From an uncultured Collinsella sp. (lineage in GTDB: Bacteria > Actinomycetota > Coriobacteriia > Coriobacteriales > Coriobacteriaceae): a stretch of 24,116 nucleotides of DNA. A program made the position numbers and the translations under genes. Shown piece by piece: positions 14,939-21,953 of this stretch. Under the pieces are notes generated by a model, which was not told where the DNA came from, made no database searches, and saw nothing but the letters and a program-made list of their open reading frames with translations. The stretch covers positions 1-24,116 of the forward strand of contig CAAFQK010000113.1 of NCBI GenBank assembly GCA_900765115.1, written 5' to 3'. How positions within the stretch are numbered: the first letter of the stretch is position 1; every line of letters starts with the position of its first letter.

Positions 14939-15787
14939 ATGAGCAAGGCTGATCAACAGTTTGTAACCATGTGCCGCGATATCTTGGACCATGGCACCAC
15001 CACCGAGGGCCAAAAGGTCCGACCGGTGTGGGAGGACGGCACCCCTGCCTATACCATTAAAAACTTTGGCGTTACGGCTCGCTACGACCTGCGTGAGGAG
15101 TTCCCCGCGCTCACACTGCGTCGCACGGCGCTTAAGTCTGCCATGGACGAGATCTTGTGGATCTATCAAAAGAAGTCAAATAACGTCCATGACCTTAACA
15201 GCCATATTTGGGACGAGTGGGCCGACGAGACTGGCTCCATCGGCAAGGCCTACGGGTACCAGATTGGGCAGAAAAGCCATTATGCCGAGGGTGACTTTGA
15301 CCAGATGGACCGCGTGCTGTACGACCTTAAGAACACGCCGTACAGCCGCCGCATTATGACCAACACCTACGTGTTTAGCGACCTGTCCGAGATGCACCTG
15401 TATCCGTGCGCCTACAGCGTGACCTATAACGTGACGCAGCGCCCGCAGGACGATAAGCCCACACTCAACATGATTCTCAACCAGCGCAGCCAAGATATTT
15501 TGGCCGCCAACAACTGGAATGTGTGCCAGTACGCCATTTTGCTGATGATGGTCGCGCAGTCGGTCGATATGATTCCCGGCGAGCTGCTGCATGTGATTGC
15601 CGATGCCCACATTTACGACCGTCATGTCGATATCGTCCGTGAACTTATCGAGCGTCCGCAGTTTGCGGCGCCTAAGGTAACACTTAACCCCGATGTGCAC
15701 GATTTCTATGCGTTTACGACCGACGACCTGATCGTCGAGGGCTATGAGCACGGCCCGCAGGTCAAGAACATTCCCATTGCGGTGTAG
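14939..15787 (+). CDS. thyA: Thymidylate synthase ThyA (Bacillus subtilis ThyA type)
   Basis: A 282-residue enzyme that methylates dUMP to dTMP using methylene-tetrahydrofolate. The catalytic Cys157 lies in HLYPCAYSV instead of the PPCH of classical ThyA. Phosphate-binding YSRRIM (Arg137, Arg138), IGKAYGYQIG, LNQRSQD, and HIYDRHVDIV are present. The overall sequence resembles the B. subtilis/SP-beta ThyA group (LWIYQKKSNNVHDLN, PDVHDFYAFTTDD). The frame extends far upstream, but the start is ATG 14939 behind AGGAGGG at 14929-14935. folA follows immediately, so the dihydrofolate made by ThyA is recycled by the next gene product. Confidence 0.94.
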   Translation: MSKADQQFVTMCRDILDHGTTTEGQKVRPVWEDGTPAYTIKNFGVTARYDLREEFPALTLRRTALKSAMDEILWIYQKKSNNVHDLNSHIWDEWADETGSIGKAYGYQIGQKSHYAEGDFDQMDRVLYDLKNTPYSRRIMTNTYVFSDLSEMHLYPCAYSVTYNVTQRPQDDKPTLNMILNQRSQDILAANNWNVCQYAILLMMVAQSVDMIPGELLHVIADAHIYDRHVDIVRELIERPQFAAPKVTLNPDVHDFYAFTTDDLIVEGYEHGPQVKNIPIAV

Positions 15788-15796
15788 GTGGCGCTC

Positions 15797-16315
15797 ATGA
15801 CGTGTAAGCTTTCTGCCATTGTCGCCGTGTGTGACGATTGGGGCATTGGGTGCGAGGGCGACATGGTGGTGTCCAATCGCGCCGACATGCGCCATTTTGT
15901 GGCCTGCACCAAGGGTTGCCCGGTCATCATGGGGCGCAAGACGCTGCTGAGTTTTCCCGGTGGGCGTCCGCTCAAGAACCGTCGCAATATCGTGCTTACC
16001 CGCGACGAGAGCTTTGCCCCCGAGGGCGTCGACGTGGTGCATAGCATCGACGAGGCGCTCGCTGCGGTTGCCGATGAGCCCGTTGCCTGGGTGATCGGTG
16101 GTGGCGATGTCTATCGGCAGTTTTTGCCGTACTGCGTGGAGGCCGAGGTCACGCATAACCACTGCGTCCATCCCGTGGACACGTATTTTCCCAATTTGGA
16201 CGCCGATCCTGCATGGGAAGTTTCGCAGGCTGGCGGGGTTGCCACGATTGCCGCGGGCGAGGGTGACGAGGGTCTCGATTATGAGTTCGTGACATATCGT
16301 CGCGTTGAGGCGTAA
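15797..16315 (+). CDS. folA: Dihydrofolate reductase
   Basis: A 172-residue enzyme that reduces dihydrofolate to tetrahydrofolate with NADPH. Hallmarks are IVAVCDDWGIG at the N terminus, the acidic active-site helix RADMRHF (Asp in place of E. coli Asp27), VIMGRKTLLSFPGGRPLKNRRNIVLTR for NADPH binding, and VIGGGDVYRQFLPY. The usual LPW before the catalytic Asp is absent (DMVVSNRADM), a variant I recognise from other anaerobes. A GTG at 15788 directly after the thyA stop is possible, but the ATG at 15797 has AGGTGG at 15786-15791 five bases upstream and is preferred. It is probably co-transcribed with thyA. Confidence 0.9.
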   Translation: MTCKLSAIVAVCDDWGIGCEGDMVVSNRADMRHFVACTKGCPVIMGRKTLLSFPGGRPLKNRRNIVLTRDESFAPEGVDVVHSIDEALAAVADEPVAWVIGGGDVYRQFLPYCVEAEVTHNHCVHPVDTYFPNLDADPAWEVSQAGGVATIAAGEGDEGLDYEFVTYRRVEA

Positions 16316-16357
16316 ATCGCCTAGCGTGAACGGTATTATCGGGTTGATTGAATGCAT

Positions 16358-16384
16358 GGGGCGGCGCTTCGCGTCGCCTCGTTT
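16358..16384 (+). terminator. Weak hairpin terminator candidate after folA
   Basis: GGGGCGGCG (16358-16366) can pair with CGTCGCCTC (16372-16380), nine bp with two wobbles and a five-base loop. Only GTTTGG follows, so termination would be weak. Confidence 0.4.
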
Positions 16385-16392
16385 GGTATAGA
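16384..16392 (+). promoter_or_regulatory. Candidate extended -10 promoter for the TrmH-family gene
   Basis: TGGTATAGA has a TGn extension and a near-consensus TATA core, 33 bp before the ATG at 16425. No -35 box is evident; it directly follows the weak hairpin. Confidence 0.4.
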
Positions 16393-16424
16393 TGTGCTGT
16401 TAAGAAGGGTGCGGGCTGGCTGCT

Positions 16425-17339
16425 ATGACTGATGCCGTTGAGGTTCTGCGAATCGATTCGCTTACGGATGAGCGGCTCGACGCCTACGTGCGACTGACCG
16501 AGCGCGAGCTTCGCTGCGTGCTGGAGCCCCAAAAGGGTATCTTTATCGCTGAGAGTGCCAAGGTTATCGAGCGCGCGGTGCGTGCCGGATACCAGCCGTT
16601 GAGCTTTCTTTTGGGCGAACGCTGGCTCGATCAGATGATGCCGCTGTTTGAGCGCCTGGTTGTGCGCGAGGGCGCAGGTCCGGTTCCTGTGTTCGTTGCC
16701 TCCATGGAGCTCATGGAGCAATTGACGGGCTTTAACGTGACGCGCGGTGCGCTCGCGGCGTTTCGTCGCCCGCGGCAGATTCCGGTTGATGAGTTCTTGG
16801 GTGGCGTCGTCGAGGCGGCGGGCGAGCGCCCGTTGCGCGTGTGCGTGCTCGAGGGTATTGTCGACCATACCAATGTGGGCGCGATTTTCCGTTCGGCGGC
16901 CGCATTGAACGTTGACGGTATTTTGGTCAGCCCTACGTGCTGCGACCCGCTGTACCGTCGCTCGGCCCGCGTGAGCATGGGCACGGTGTTTCAGGTGCCG
17001 TGGACGCGCATTGGCAGCGAGGCTCGTGTGTGGCCGCACGATGGCCTGGCGGCACTGCGCGAAGCCGGTTTTTCCTGTGCTGCCATGGCATTGACGGACG
17101 ATTCCGTATCGCTGGACGATCCCGTGCTGCAGGAGATTGACCGCCTGGCGATCTTTATGGGCACCGAGGGTGCCGGCCTGGGCGCCAAGACTATCGCGGG
17201 CTGCGACCGAGCCGTGCGCATTCCGATGGCGCACGGGGTCGATTCGCTCAACGTGGCCGCGGCGAGTGCCGTCGCCTTTTGGCAGCTGTGCCCGCACGTG
17301 AGCAACGAGTATCACTACCAGCCGGGGCTGTATCACTAG
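16425..17339 (+). CDS. TrmH/SpoU-family RNA 2'-O-methyltransferase
   Basis: A 304-residue SPOUT methyltransferase. An N-terminal substrate-binding-like region (about 1-105; FIAESAKVIERAVRAGYQP) is followed by the knotted SAM domain. The three SpoU motifs are DHTNVGAIFRSAAAL (about 146-160), FMGTEGAGLG (about 243-252) and IPMAHGVDSLNVAAASAVA (about 265-283). This fixes the chemistry, ribose methylation of an RNA, but not whether the target is tRNA or rRNA. Its SD is weak (AAGAAGGG about 14 bases upstream). It appears monocistronic, with no linked RNA substrate gene. Confidence 0.88.
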   Translation: MTDAVEVLRIDSLTDERLDAYVRLTERELRCVLEPQKGIFIAESAKVIERAVRAGYQPLSFLLGERWLDQMMPLFERLVVREGAGPVPVFVASMELMEQLTGFNVTRGALAAFRRPRQIPVDEFLGGVVEAAGERPLRVCVLEGIVDHTNVGAIFRSAAALNVDGILVSPTCCDPLYRRSARVSMGTVFQVPWTRIGSEARVWPHDGLAALREAGFSCAAMALTDDSVSLDDPVLQEIDRLAIFMGTEGAGLGAKTIAGCDRAVRIPMAHGVDSLNVAAASAVAFWQLCPHVSNEYHYQPGLYH

Positions 17340-17395
17340 GCAGATAGTTTGCACCGGGCTCTGACTCGGGGTGTTTCGGTCGACGTCGGTCGGTG

Positions 17396-17415
17396 CTAAG
17401 CTGCTATTAGCTTAG
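17396..17415. repeat. Inverted repeat upstream of the MATE transporter gene
   Basis: CTAAGCT (17396-17402) and AGCTTAG (17409-17415) form a perfect 7-bp inverted repeat with a six-base centre, 50 bp upstream of the MATE start and 57 bp after the methyltransferase stop. An AT-rich run ending in TTTT follows at 17417-17433. It could be an operator for a local repressor or a weak terminator of the preceding gene. Confidence 0.4.
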
Positions 17416-17464
17416 GTCTTTAATTACTGTTTTGTCGGTTGACGTACGCTTTTGGGGAGGGCGT

Positions 17465-18814
17465 GTGGCTAAGAAATCTACGGCTATCGATGTAACGCAG
17501 GGTGTTATTTGGCAGCAGCTGCTTTCGCTGTGCGTTCCCATCTTTTTTAGTTCGTTTTTTCAGCAGGCCTACACGCTCATCGGTACGTATATCGTCGGCC
17601 AGTTTGGCGGCAAACTCGCACTGGGTGGCATTCAAGCCACGATGGTGCTTACCGAGCTCTGCATTGGCTTTTGCGTTGGTGTTGGCGCCGGCTGCGCGGT
17701 CATTACCGGTCAGTATTTTGGCCAGCACGATGATGAGCGGCTGAGTCGTTCGGTCCATACGGCCATGACGCTCGCGTTGGTGGGCGGTATCGTTTTCTCG
17801 ATTCTTGGCATAGTGTTCGTTGAGCCCATGCTGGTGCTTATGAACACGCCGCATGAACTGTTGGCCGAGGGCGTGGCATATGCTCGTTGCTATTTTGCCG
17901 CCATGGTTGCGGCGCTGCTGCTCAATATGGGAACGGCACTGCTGCGCGCCGTGGGCGACACGCGCGGGCCTGCTGTGATTATCGCTTCCGGCTGCCTTGT
18001 TAATGCGGTGCTGGATGTCATCTTCGTTGCCGTGCTTCATATGGAGGCTCTGGGCTGCGGTATCGCGGTGGCACTGACCATTTGCTCTAACGCCACGATG
18101 ATCGTGATTCGTATGATGCACGCACCGGGTGCGTGGCGGCTTTCACTGTCCAAACTCGGCATTGATCCTGGCATTTGCAAGAGCATGATCTCGTGTGGTC
18201 TGCCGCTTGGCTTTCAGTCTGCTGCGTATTCGATTTCCAACGTTTTGATTCAGGTGTCGGTCAATTCGTTTGGTGCCGATGTCACCACGGCGTGGGGTCT
18301 TTCGGGCCGCTTGGATGGCATCGTCTGGATGGTTACCGAGGCGCTTGGCGTGTCGATCACCACGTTCTCGGCACAGAACTTTGGCGCGCGCAACTACGAG
18401 CGCATGCGCAAGGGCTACCATACGTCGCTCGTGCTGTCGTTTATGCTCATTGGCGGCCTGTCTGCCGTGCTGCTGGTATTCTCGGGTCCGTTGTCGCGTC
18501 TGTTTGTCGACGATGCTTCGATTTCGGCGTATACCACGACGATTCTTCATTTCATTGCGCCGTTCTACGCGATTTTCTCGATTATCGAGAACGCGTCGGG
18601 CTCCATTCGTGGTGCCGGCGTGAGCTTGCAGCCCATGCTGCTCACGATTTTTGGCACCGTCGTGCTCAGGGTGATCTGGGTGTTTGCGATTATGCCGTTC
18701 GATCCGTCGCTTGAGCACCTGCTGCTGGTCTACCCTGTAACCTGGCTCATCACCGCCACGATGTTCACCATCTACCACCATAGCGGCAACTGGCTCGGCC
18801 GCGCCACCGCCTAA
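17465..18814 (+). CDS. MATE-family multidrug/sodium efflux transporter
   Basis: A 449-residue integral membrane protein with about 12 predicted hydrophobic segments arranged as two halves. Typical MATE features are PIFFSSFFQQAYTLIGTYIVGQ in the first helix, GAGCAVITGQYFGQ, and the second-half equivalent GLPLGFQSAAYSISNVLIQV with TTFSAQNFGARNYERMRKG. The family exports cationic drugs or other small molecules by Na+ or H+ antiport; substrate cannot be read from sequence. The start is GTG 17465 behind GGGGAGG at 17454-17460. A TTG at 17432 is possible but has no SD and would add an unlikely leader. The stop is followed directly by the repeat at 18815. Confidence 0.9.
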   Translation: MAKKSTAIDVTQGVIWQQLLSLCVPIFFSSFFQQAYTLIGTYIVGQFGGKLALGGIQATMVLTELCIGFCVGVGAGCAVITGQYFGQHDDERLSRSVHTAMTLALVGGIVFSILGIVFVEPMLVLMNTPHELLAEGVAYARCYFAAMVAALLLNMGTALLRAVGDTRGPAVIIASGCLVNAVLDVIFVAVLHMEALGCGIAVALTICSNATMIVIRMMHAPGAWRLSLSKLGIDPGICKSMISCGLPLGFQSAAYSISNVLIQVSVNSFGADVTTAWGLSGRLDGIVWMVTEALGVSITTFSAQNFGARNYERMRKGYHTSLVLSFMLIGGLSAVLLVFSGPLSRLFVDDASISAYTTTILHFIAPFYAIFSIIENASGSIRGAGVSLQPMLLTIFGTVVLRVIWVFAIMPFDPSLEHLLLVYPVTWLITATMFTIYHHSGNWLGRATA

Positions 18815-18898
18815 TGATCCGTATGAGACGGAGGAAAACGGATCATTTCTCTCCGTCTTGATGTCGATGATCCGTTTTCCTCCGTCCCCTTTGGATCA
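18815..18898. repeat. Interleaved inverted-repeat element in a convergent gap
   Basis: Two words and their complements alternate through the gap between the MATE and corrinoid adenosyltransferase genes. TGATCCGT is at 18815 and 18868; its complement ACGGATCA is at 18838, with a partial GGATCA at 18893. GACGGAG is at 18827; its complement CTCCGTC is at 18851 and 18880. The longest pairing is 20 bp, 18827-18846 with 18867-18886. The alternative pairing of the first four units has pseudoknot order. It may act as a bidirectional terminator or be a dispersed intergenic repeat; there is no T-tract. Confidence 0.7.
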
Positions 18899-18899
18899 A

Positions 18900-19385
18900 T
18901 TAGTATTCGATGCCTTGACGGGCTAGGAGGCCTTCGTCGAAGTAGTGTTTGACGGGGCGCATTTCGGTGACTAGGTCGGCGAGGTCCGCGAGAGGCAGCA
19001 GCCCGCGGCCGGTGAGCACGAGCTCCGTGGTGGCAGGCTTCAGCGCGATCAGTCCCTCCACATCCTCGCGCGTCACGAATCCGCGGCGCATCGCTTCGCC
19101 GAGTTCGTCCAAAATCAGAACGTCGACCTGTGATATCTGCTCGCGTGCGAGCTCCATGATCTGCTCGGCGCAGGCCTCGGGTGTGTCGCGATCGGCCTGT
19201 ACAATGCGCAGTCCCAGGCGCGGCGCGGCGTCGTGCTCGGCGCAGTGCAGCTTCTTGGCAAACTGCAGCATGAGTACGTCGAGCCCATAACCTTTGGCGC
19301 GCATCGCCAATCCCAGCGCAGCCGTGGTTTTGCCCTTGCCGTCGCCCGTATAGATCTGAACCTTGCCGACTTCAAGTGATGCCAT
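18900..19385 (-). CDS. cobO: Corrinoid adenosyltransferase (CobO/BtuR/CobA family)
   Basis: A 161-residue ATP:co(I)rrinoid adenosyltransferase that makes the adenosyl form of cobalamin or its precursors. The glycine-rich P-loop is IYTGDGKGKTTAALGLAMRA (residues 11-30), followed by LMLQFAK, VLILDELGEAMRRGF and ELVLTGRGLLP, all typical. It is shorter than E. coli BtuR (about 196 residues) because the N-terminal extension is lacking. AAAGGA precedes the ATG at 19385. No other cobalamin genes are in the window, so salvage of external corrinoids is as likely as de novo synthesis. It is divergent from ftsH with a 77-bp spacer and convergent with the MATE gene. Confidence 0.92.
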   Translation of the reverse strand: MASLEVGKVQIYTGDGKGKTTAALGLAMRAKGYGLDVLMLQFAKKLHCAEHDAAPRLGLRIVQADRDTPEACAEQIMELAREQISQVDVLILDELGEAMRRGFVTREDVEGLIALKPATTELVLTGRGLLPLADLADLVTEMRPVKHYFDEGLLARQGIEY

Positions 19386-19432
19386 CTCTGTCCTTTCGTG
19401 CCCGGCGTCGGTTTATCGCCGTCCGGGTTGGG

Positions 19433-19438
19433 TATTCT
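19433..19438 (+). promoter_or_regulatory. Candidate -10 box of ftsH
   Basis: TATTCT lies 25 bp upstream of the first ATG and 40 bp upstream of the second. The -35 region is weak (GGTTTA at 17 bp). With this start point the leader to 19463 would be only about 18 bases and lack an SD, which favours the ATG at 19478. Confidence 0.35.
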
Positions 19439-19462
19439 AGTTAGCATTATCAACCCCAGTAG

Positions 19463-21370
19463 ATGGAGTTCAAGCAGATGGAGATGGATGACAACAAACG
19501 TAGACGGAATATGATCCTCTACGTGCTCATCGCCTTCGTCGTCTACCTCGTGCTCTCGACCGTTCTGTTCCCCAACATCGGTCACACGCAGCAGATTACG
19601 AAGACCGATTACTCGACGTTTGTCAAAGCGCTCGATAAGAAGAGCGTTGACAAGGTTGAGTACAACACGGACGATTACACGATTTATTACACCAAGAAGG
19701 GCGAGGACGAGAACATCGCCTACAAGACGACCGGTGTGCCGAATGATGCGGGCTTTACCGATCGCGTGCTTGAATCTGGCGCCTCGCTTGAGTCGGTCGT
19801 TCCCGATAAGAACTCGGGTCTGATGACCTACTACCTGCTCACCCTCATTCTTCCCATGGCGATTTTCTTCCTCATCGGATGGTGGCTCAACCGCCGTATG
19901 AAGAAGGCCATGGGCGAAGACGGTCCGTCGATGAACTTTGGCGGTGGTGGCTTTGGCGGCGGCGGACTGGGTAAGTCCGGCGCTCGCGTTATCGCCTCCA
20001 AAGATGTGGGCGTGACCTTTAAGGATGTTGCAGGCCAGGAAGAGGCCAAGGAATCCCTTAAGGAGGTCGTCGACTTTCTGGAGAAGCCGCAGCGCTACGA
20101 GGAAATTGGCGCCAAGCTGCCGCGCGGTGCCCTCCTTGTCGGCCCTCCGGGTACCGGTAAAACCCTGCTCGCCAAGGCCGTTGCCGGTGAGGCGGGCGTT
20201 CCGTTCTTTAGCATTTCGGGTTCTGAGTTCGTCGAGATGTTCGTCGGCCGCGGTGCCGCCAAGGTTCGTGACCTGTTTAAGCAGGCCAAGGAAAAGGCCC
20301 CGTGTATCGTCTTTATCGATGAGATCGATACCATCGGCAAGAAGCGCGATGGCGGCGGCTTTAGTGGCAACGACGAGCGCGAGCAGACGCTCAACCAGCT
20401 GCTGACCGAGATGGACGGCTTCGATAACCACAAGGGCATCGTCGTCCTCGCTGCGACCAACCGTCCCGACAGCCTCGATCCCGCCCTGCTGCGCCCCGGT
20501 CGTTTTGACCGCCGCATTCCCGTTGAGCTGCCCGACCTGACTGGCCGCAAGAACATCCTCGAGCTGCATGCCAAGAGCGTGAAGACGCAGCCGCCGATCG
20601 ACCTGACCGCTATTGCCCGCGCCACGCCCGGTGCCTCGGGCGCCGACCTTGCCAATATCATCAACGAGGGTGCCCTGCGCGCTGTTCGCGAAGGCCGCAA
20701 GCGCGCGACCCAGGACGACTTCGAGGAGTCGGTGGAGGTCGTCATTGCCGGCCAGCAGCGTAAGTCCACGGTGCTTTCCGACCACGAGAAGCAGGTCGTT
20801 TCCTACCACGAGATCGGTCATGCCATCGTCGCTGCCCGCCAAAAGGGTTCCGCGCCGGTTACCAAGATCACCATCGTGCCGCGCACGAGCGGCGCTCTGG
20901 GCTACACCATGCAGGTCGAGGAGGACGAGCGCTTCCTGACCACGCGCCAGGAGGTCCTGGACAAGCTCGCCGTCTACTGCGGTGGCCGCGCGGCCGAGGA
21001 GCTCATCTTTGGCGAGATGACGACCGGCGCCGCCAACGATATCGAGCAGGCCACCAAACTCGCCCGTAACATGGTGACGCGCTTTGGTATGTCCGATGAG
21101 TTTGGCATGATGGCGCTCGGTACCGTCCAGAACGCGTACCTCAACCAGGACACGTCGCTCACCTGCGCCCCCGGTACGGCCGAGCGCGTGGACGCGATTG
21201 TCGCCAAGCTGATCGAGGACGCGCATGATCGCGCCCTGCAGATCCTGAAGGAGAACAAGTTCAAGCTCCATGAGCTGGCTCGTTATCTGTACAAGAAGGA
21301 GACGATCACGGGCGAGGAGTTCATGAACCTCCTCACACGCGAAAATCCGCTGATGCCGAAGCAGCAGTAA
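19463..21370 (+). CDS. ftsH: ATP-dependent zinc metalloprotease FtsH
   Basis: A 635-residue membrane-anchored AAA+ protease for quality control of membrane and regulatory proteins. Order: TM1 (residues 17-36), a short extracytoplasmic domain (about 40-115), TM2 (about 121-141), a Gly-rich linker, and an AAA module with Walker A GPPGTGKT (227-234), Walker B IVFIDEID (282-289), and the SRH region ATNRPDSLDPALLRPGRFDRR (about 331-351). The zinc site is HEIGH (449-453; commonly HEAGH) with Asp526 as third ligand. The start is uncertain. ATG 19463 has no SD, whereas the in-frame ATG 19478 has GGAG nine bases upstream and may be the true start, five residues shorter. A strong terminator follows. 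Confidence 0.95.
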   Translation: MEFKQMEMDDNKRRRNMILYVLIAFVVYLVLSTVLFPNIGHTQQITKTDYSTFVKALDKKSVDKVEYNTDDYTIYYTKKGEDENIAYKTTGVPNDAGFTDRVLESGASLESVVPDKNSGLMTYYLLTLILPMAIFFLIGWWLNRRMKKAMGEDGPSMNFGGGGFGGGGLGKSGARVIASKDVGVTFKDVAGQEEAKESLKEVVDFLEKPQRYEEIGAKLPRGALLVGPPGTGKTLLAKAVAGEAGVPFFSISGSEFVEMFVGRGAAKVRDLFKQAKEKAPCIVFIDEIDTIGKKRDGGGFSGNDEREQTLNQLLTEMDGFDNHKGIVVLAATNRPDSLDPALLRPGRFDRRIPVELPDLTGRKNILELHAKSVKTQPPIDLTAIARATPGASGADLANIINEGALRAVREGRKRATQDDFEESVEVVIAGQQRKSTVLSDHEKQVVSYHEIGHAIVAARQKGSAPVTKITIVPRTSGALGYTMQVEEDERFLTTRQEVLDKLAVYCGGRAAEELIFGEMTTGAANDIEQATKLARNMVTRFGMSDEFGMMALGTVQNAYLNQDTSLTCAPGTAERVDAIVAKLIEDAHDRALQILKENKFKLHELARYLYKKETITGEEFMNLLTRENPLMPKQQ

Positions 21371-21391
21371 TACTGGTTGCGCAGTCTCAAT

Positions 21392-21428
21392 CGCCCCATT
21401 TGAGTGTCCATCTCAAATGGGGCGTTTT
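21392..21428 (+). terminator. Intrinsic terminator after ftsH
   Basis: CGCCCCATTTGAG (21392-21404) pairs perfectly with CTCAAATGGGGCG (21412-21424), 13 bp with a seven-base loop, followed by TTTT. It ends 18 bp before the next ATG. Confidence 0.9.
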
Positions 21429-21446
21429 GCGTAGGGAGAGTTGTAT

Positions 21447-21902
21447 ATGAAGATCGTGGTAAGTGCCTGCTTGATGGGCGAGAGCTGCAAGTATAACGGG
21501 CTCGACAACTATCATCGAGAGTTGGTCGAGGCCTGCGAGCGCACGGGGACCGAGGTCCTCCTCGTGTGCCCCGAGGTCTTTGGGGGCCTGCCCACGCCGC
21601 GCAAGCCGTCCGAGATTGTGAACGGCGAGGTTCGTACCTGCGAGGGCATCTCGGTCGATCGCGAGTATCGCCTTGGTGCCCAACGTGCGCTCGATATGTG
21701 TGAGCAGGCAGGCGGCCCGTCCCAGATCGCTGCGTGCGTCTTGCAGGACCGTAGCCCCTCGTGCGGTGCGGGTCACATCTACGACGGCACCTTTAGCGGT
21801 ACGCTCACCGCGGGCAACGGTGTTTTTGTCGACCTGCTCCTGCGCAATGGGTACCGTGTGATCCAAGCGAGTGAATTCGATCCCAGCATGCTGGAGCAAT
21901 AA
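21447..21902 (+). CDS. DUF523 family protein
   Basis: A 151-residue member of the DUF523 family, whose molecular function I do not know. Visible signatures: VSACLMGESCKYNG (residues 5-18), LLVCPEVFGGLPTPR, and the cysteine motif LQDRSPSCGAGHIYDG. The conserved cysteines suggest metal binding or redox chemistry, but no activity should be assumed. The start is ATG 21447 with AGGGAG at 21433-21438; an in-frame TTG at 21441 sits directly on that SD and is less likely. The gene is flanked by terminators on both sides, so it is probably transcribed alone or by readthrough from ftsH. Confidence 0.85.
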   Translation: MKIVVSACLMGESCKYNGLDNYHRELVEACERTGTEVLLVCPEVFGGLPTPRKPSEIVNGEVRTCEGISVDREYRLGAQRALDMCEQAGGPSQIAACVLQDRSPSCGAGHIYDGTFSGTLTAGNGVFVDLLLRNGYRVIQASEFDPSMLEQ

Positions 21903-21947
21903 AAAAACCACCACAAAGGTGCCTGTCCCCTTTGTGGTGGTTTTGGG
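21901..21947. terminator. Bidirectional terminator between DUF523 and the dehydrogenase gene
   Basis: A 16-bp perfect stem, 21904-21919 with 21929-21944, has a nine-base loop TGCCTGTCC. On + it ends in TTTT; on - the complement of seven A residues gives a full T-run, so it serves both convergent genes. The loop and adjacent arm read GGTGCCTGTCCCC, a motif I recall from dispersed intergenic repeats. The first bases overlap the DUF523 stop. Confidence 0.9.
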
Positions 21948-21953
21948 TTAGAG

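Noticed and set aside
18815..18898. CRISPR array or insertion-sequence end
   Set aside because: Units are 7-8 bases in alternating orientation without spacers of constant length; no transposase or cas gene is near.
19401..19430. Hairpin between the corrinoid gene and ftsH
   Set aside because: Only CCCGG/CCGGG pairs well; the inner bases do not match, so it is too weak to call.
19115..21271. Long - strand open frame (718 codons) across ftsH
   Set aside because: Antisense shadow of ftsH; its downstream end only overlaps the corrinoid gene in another frame, and no protein family is recognisable.
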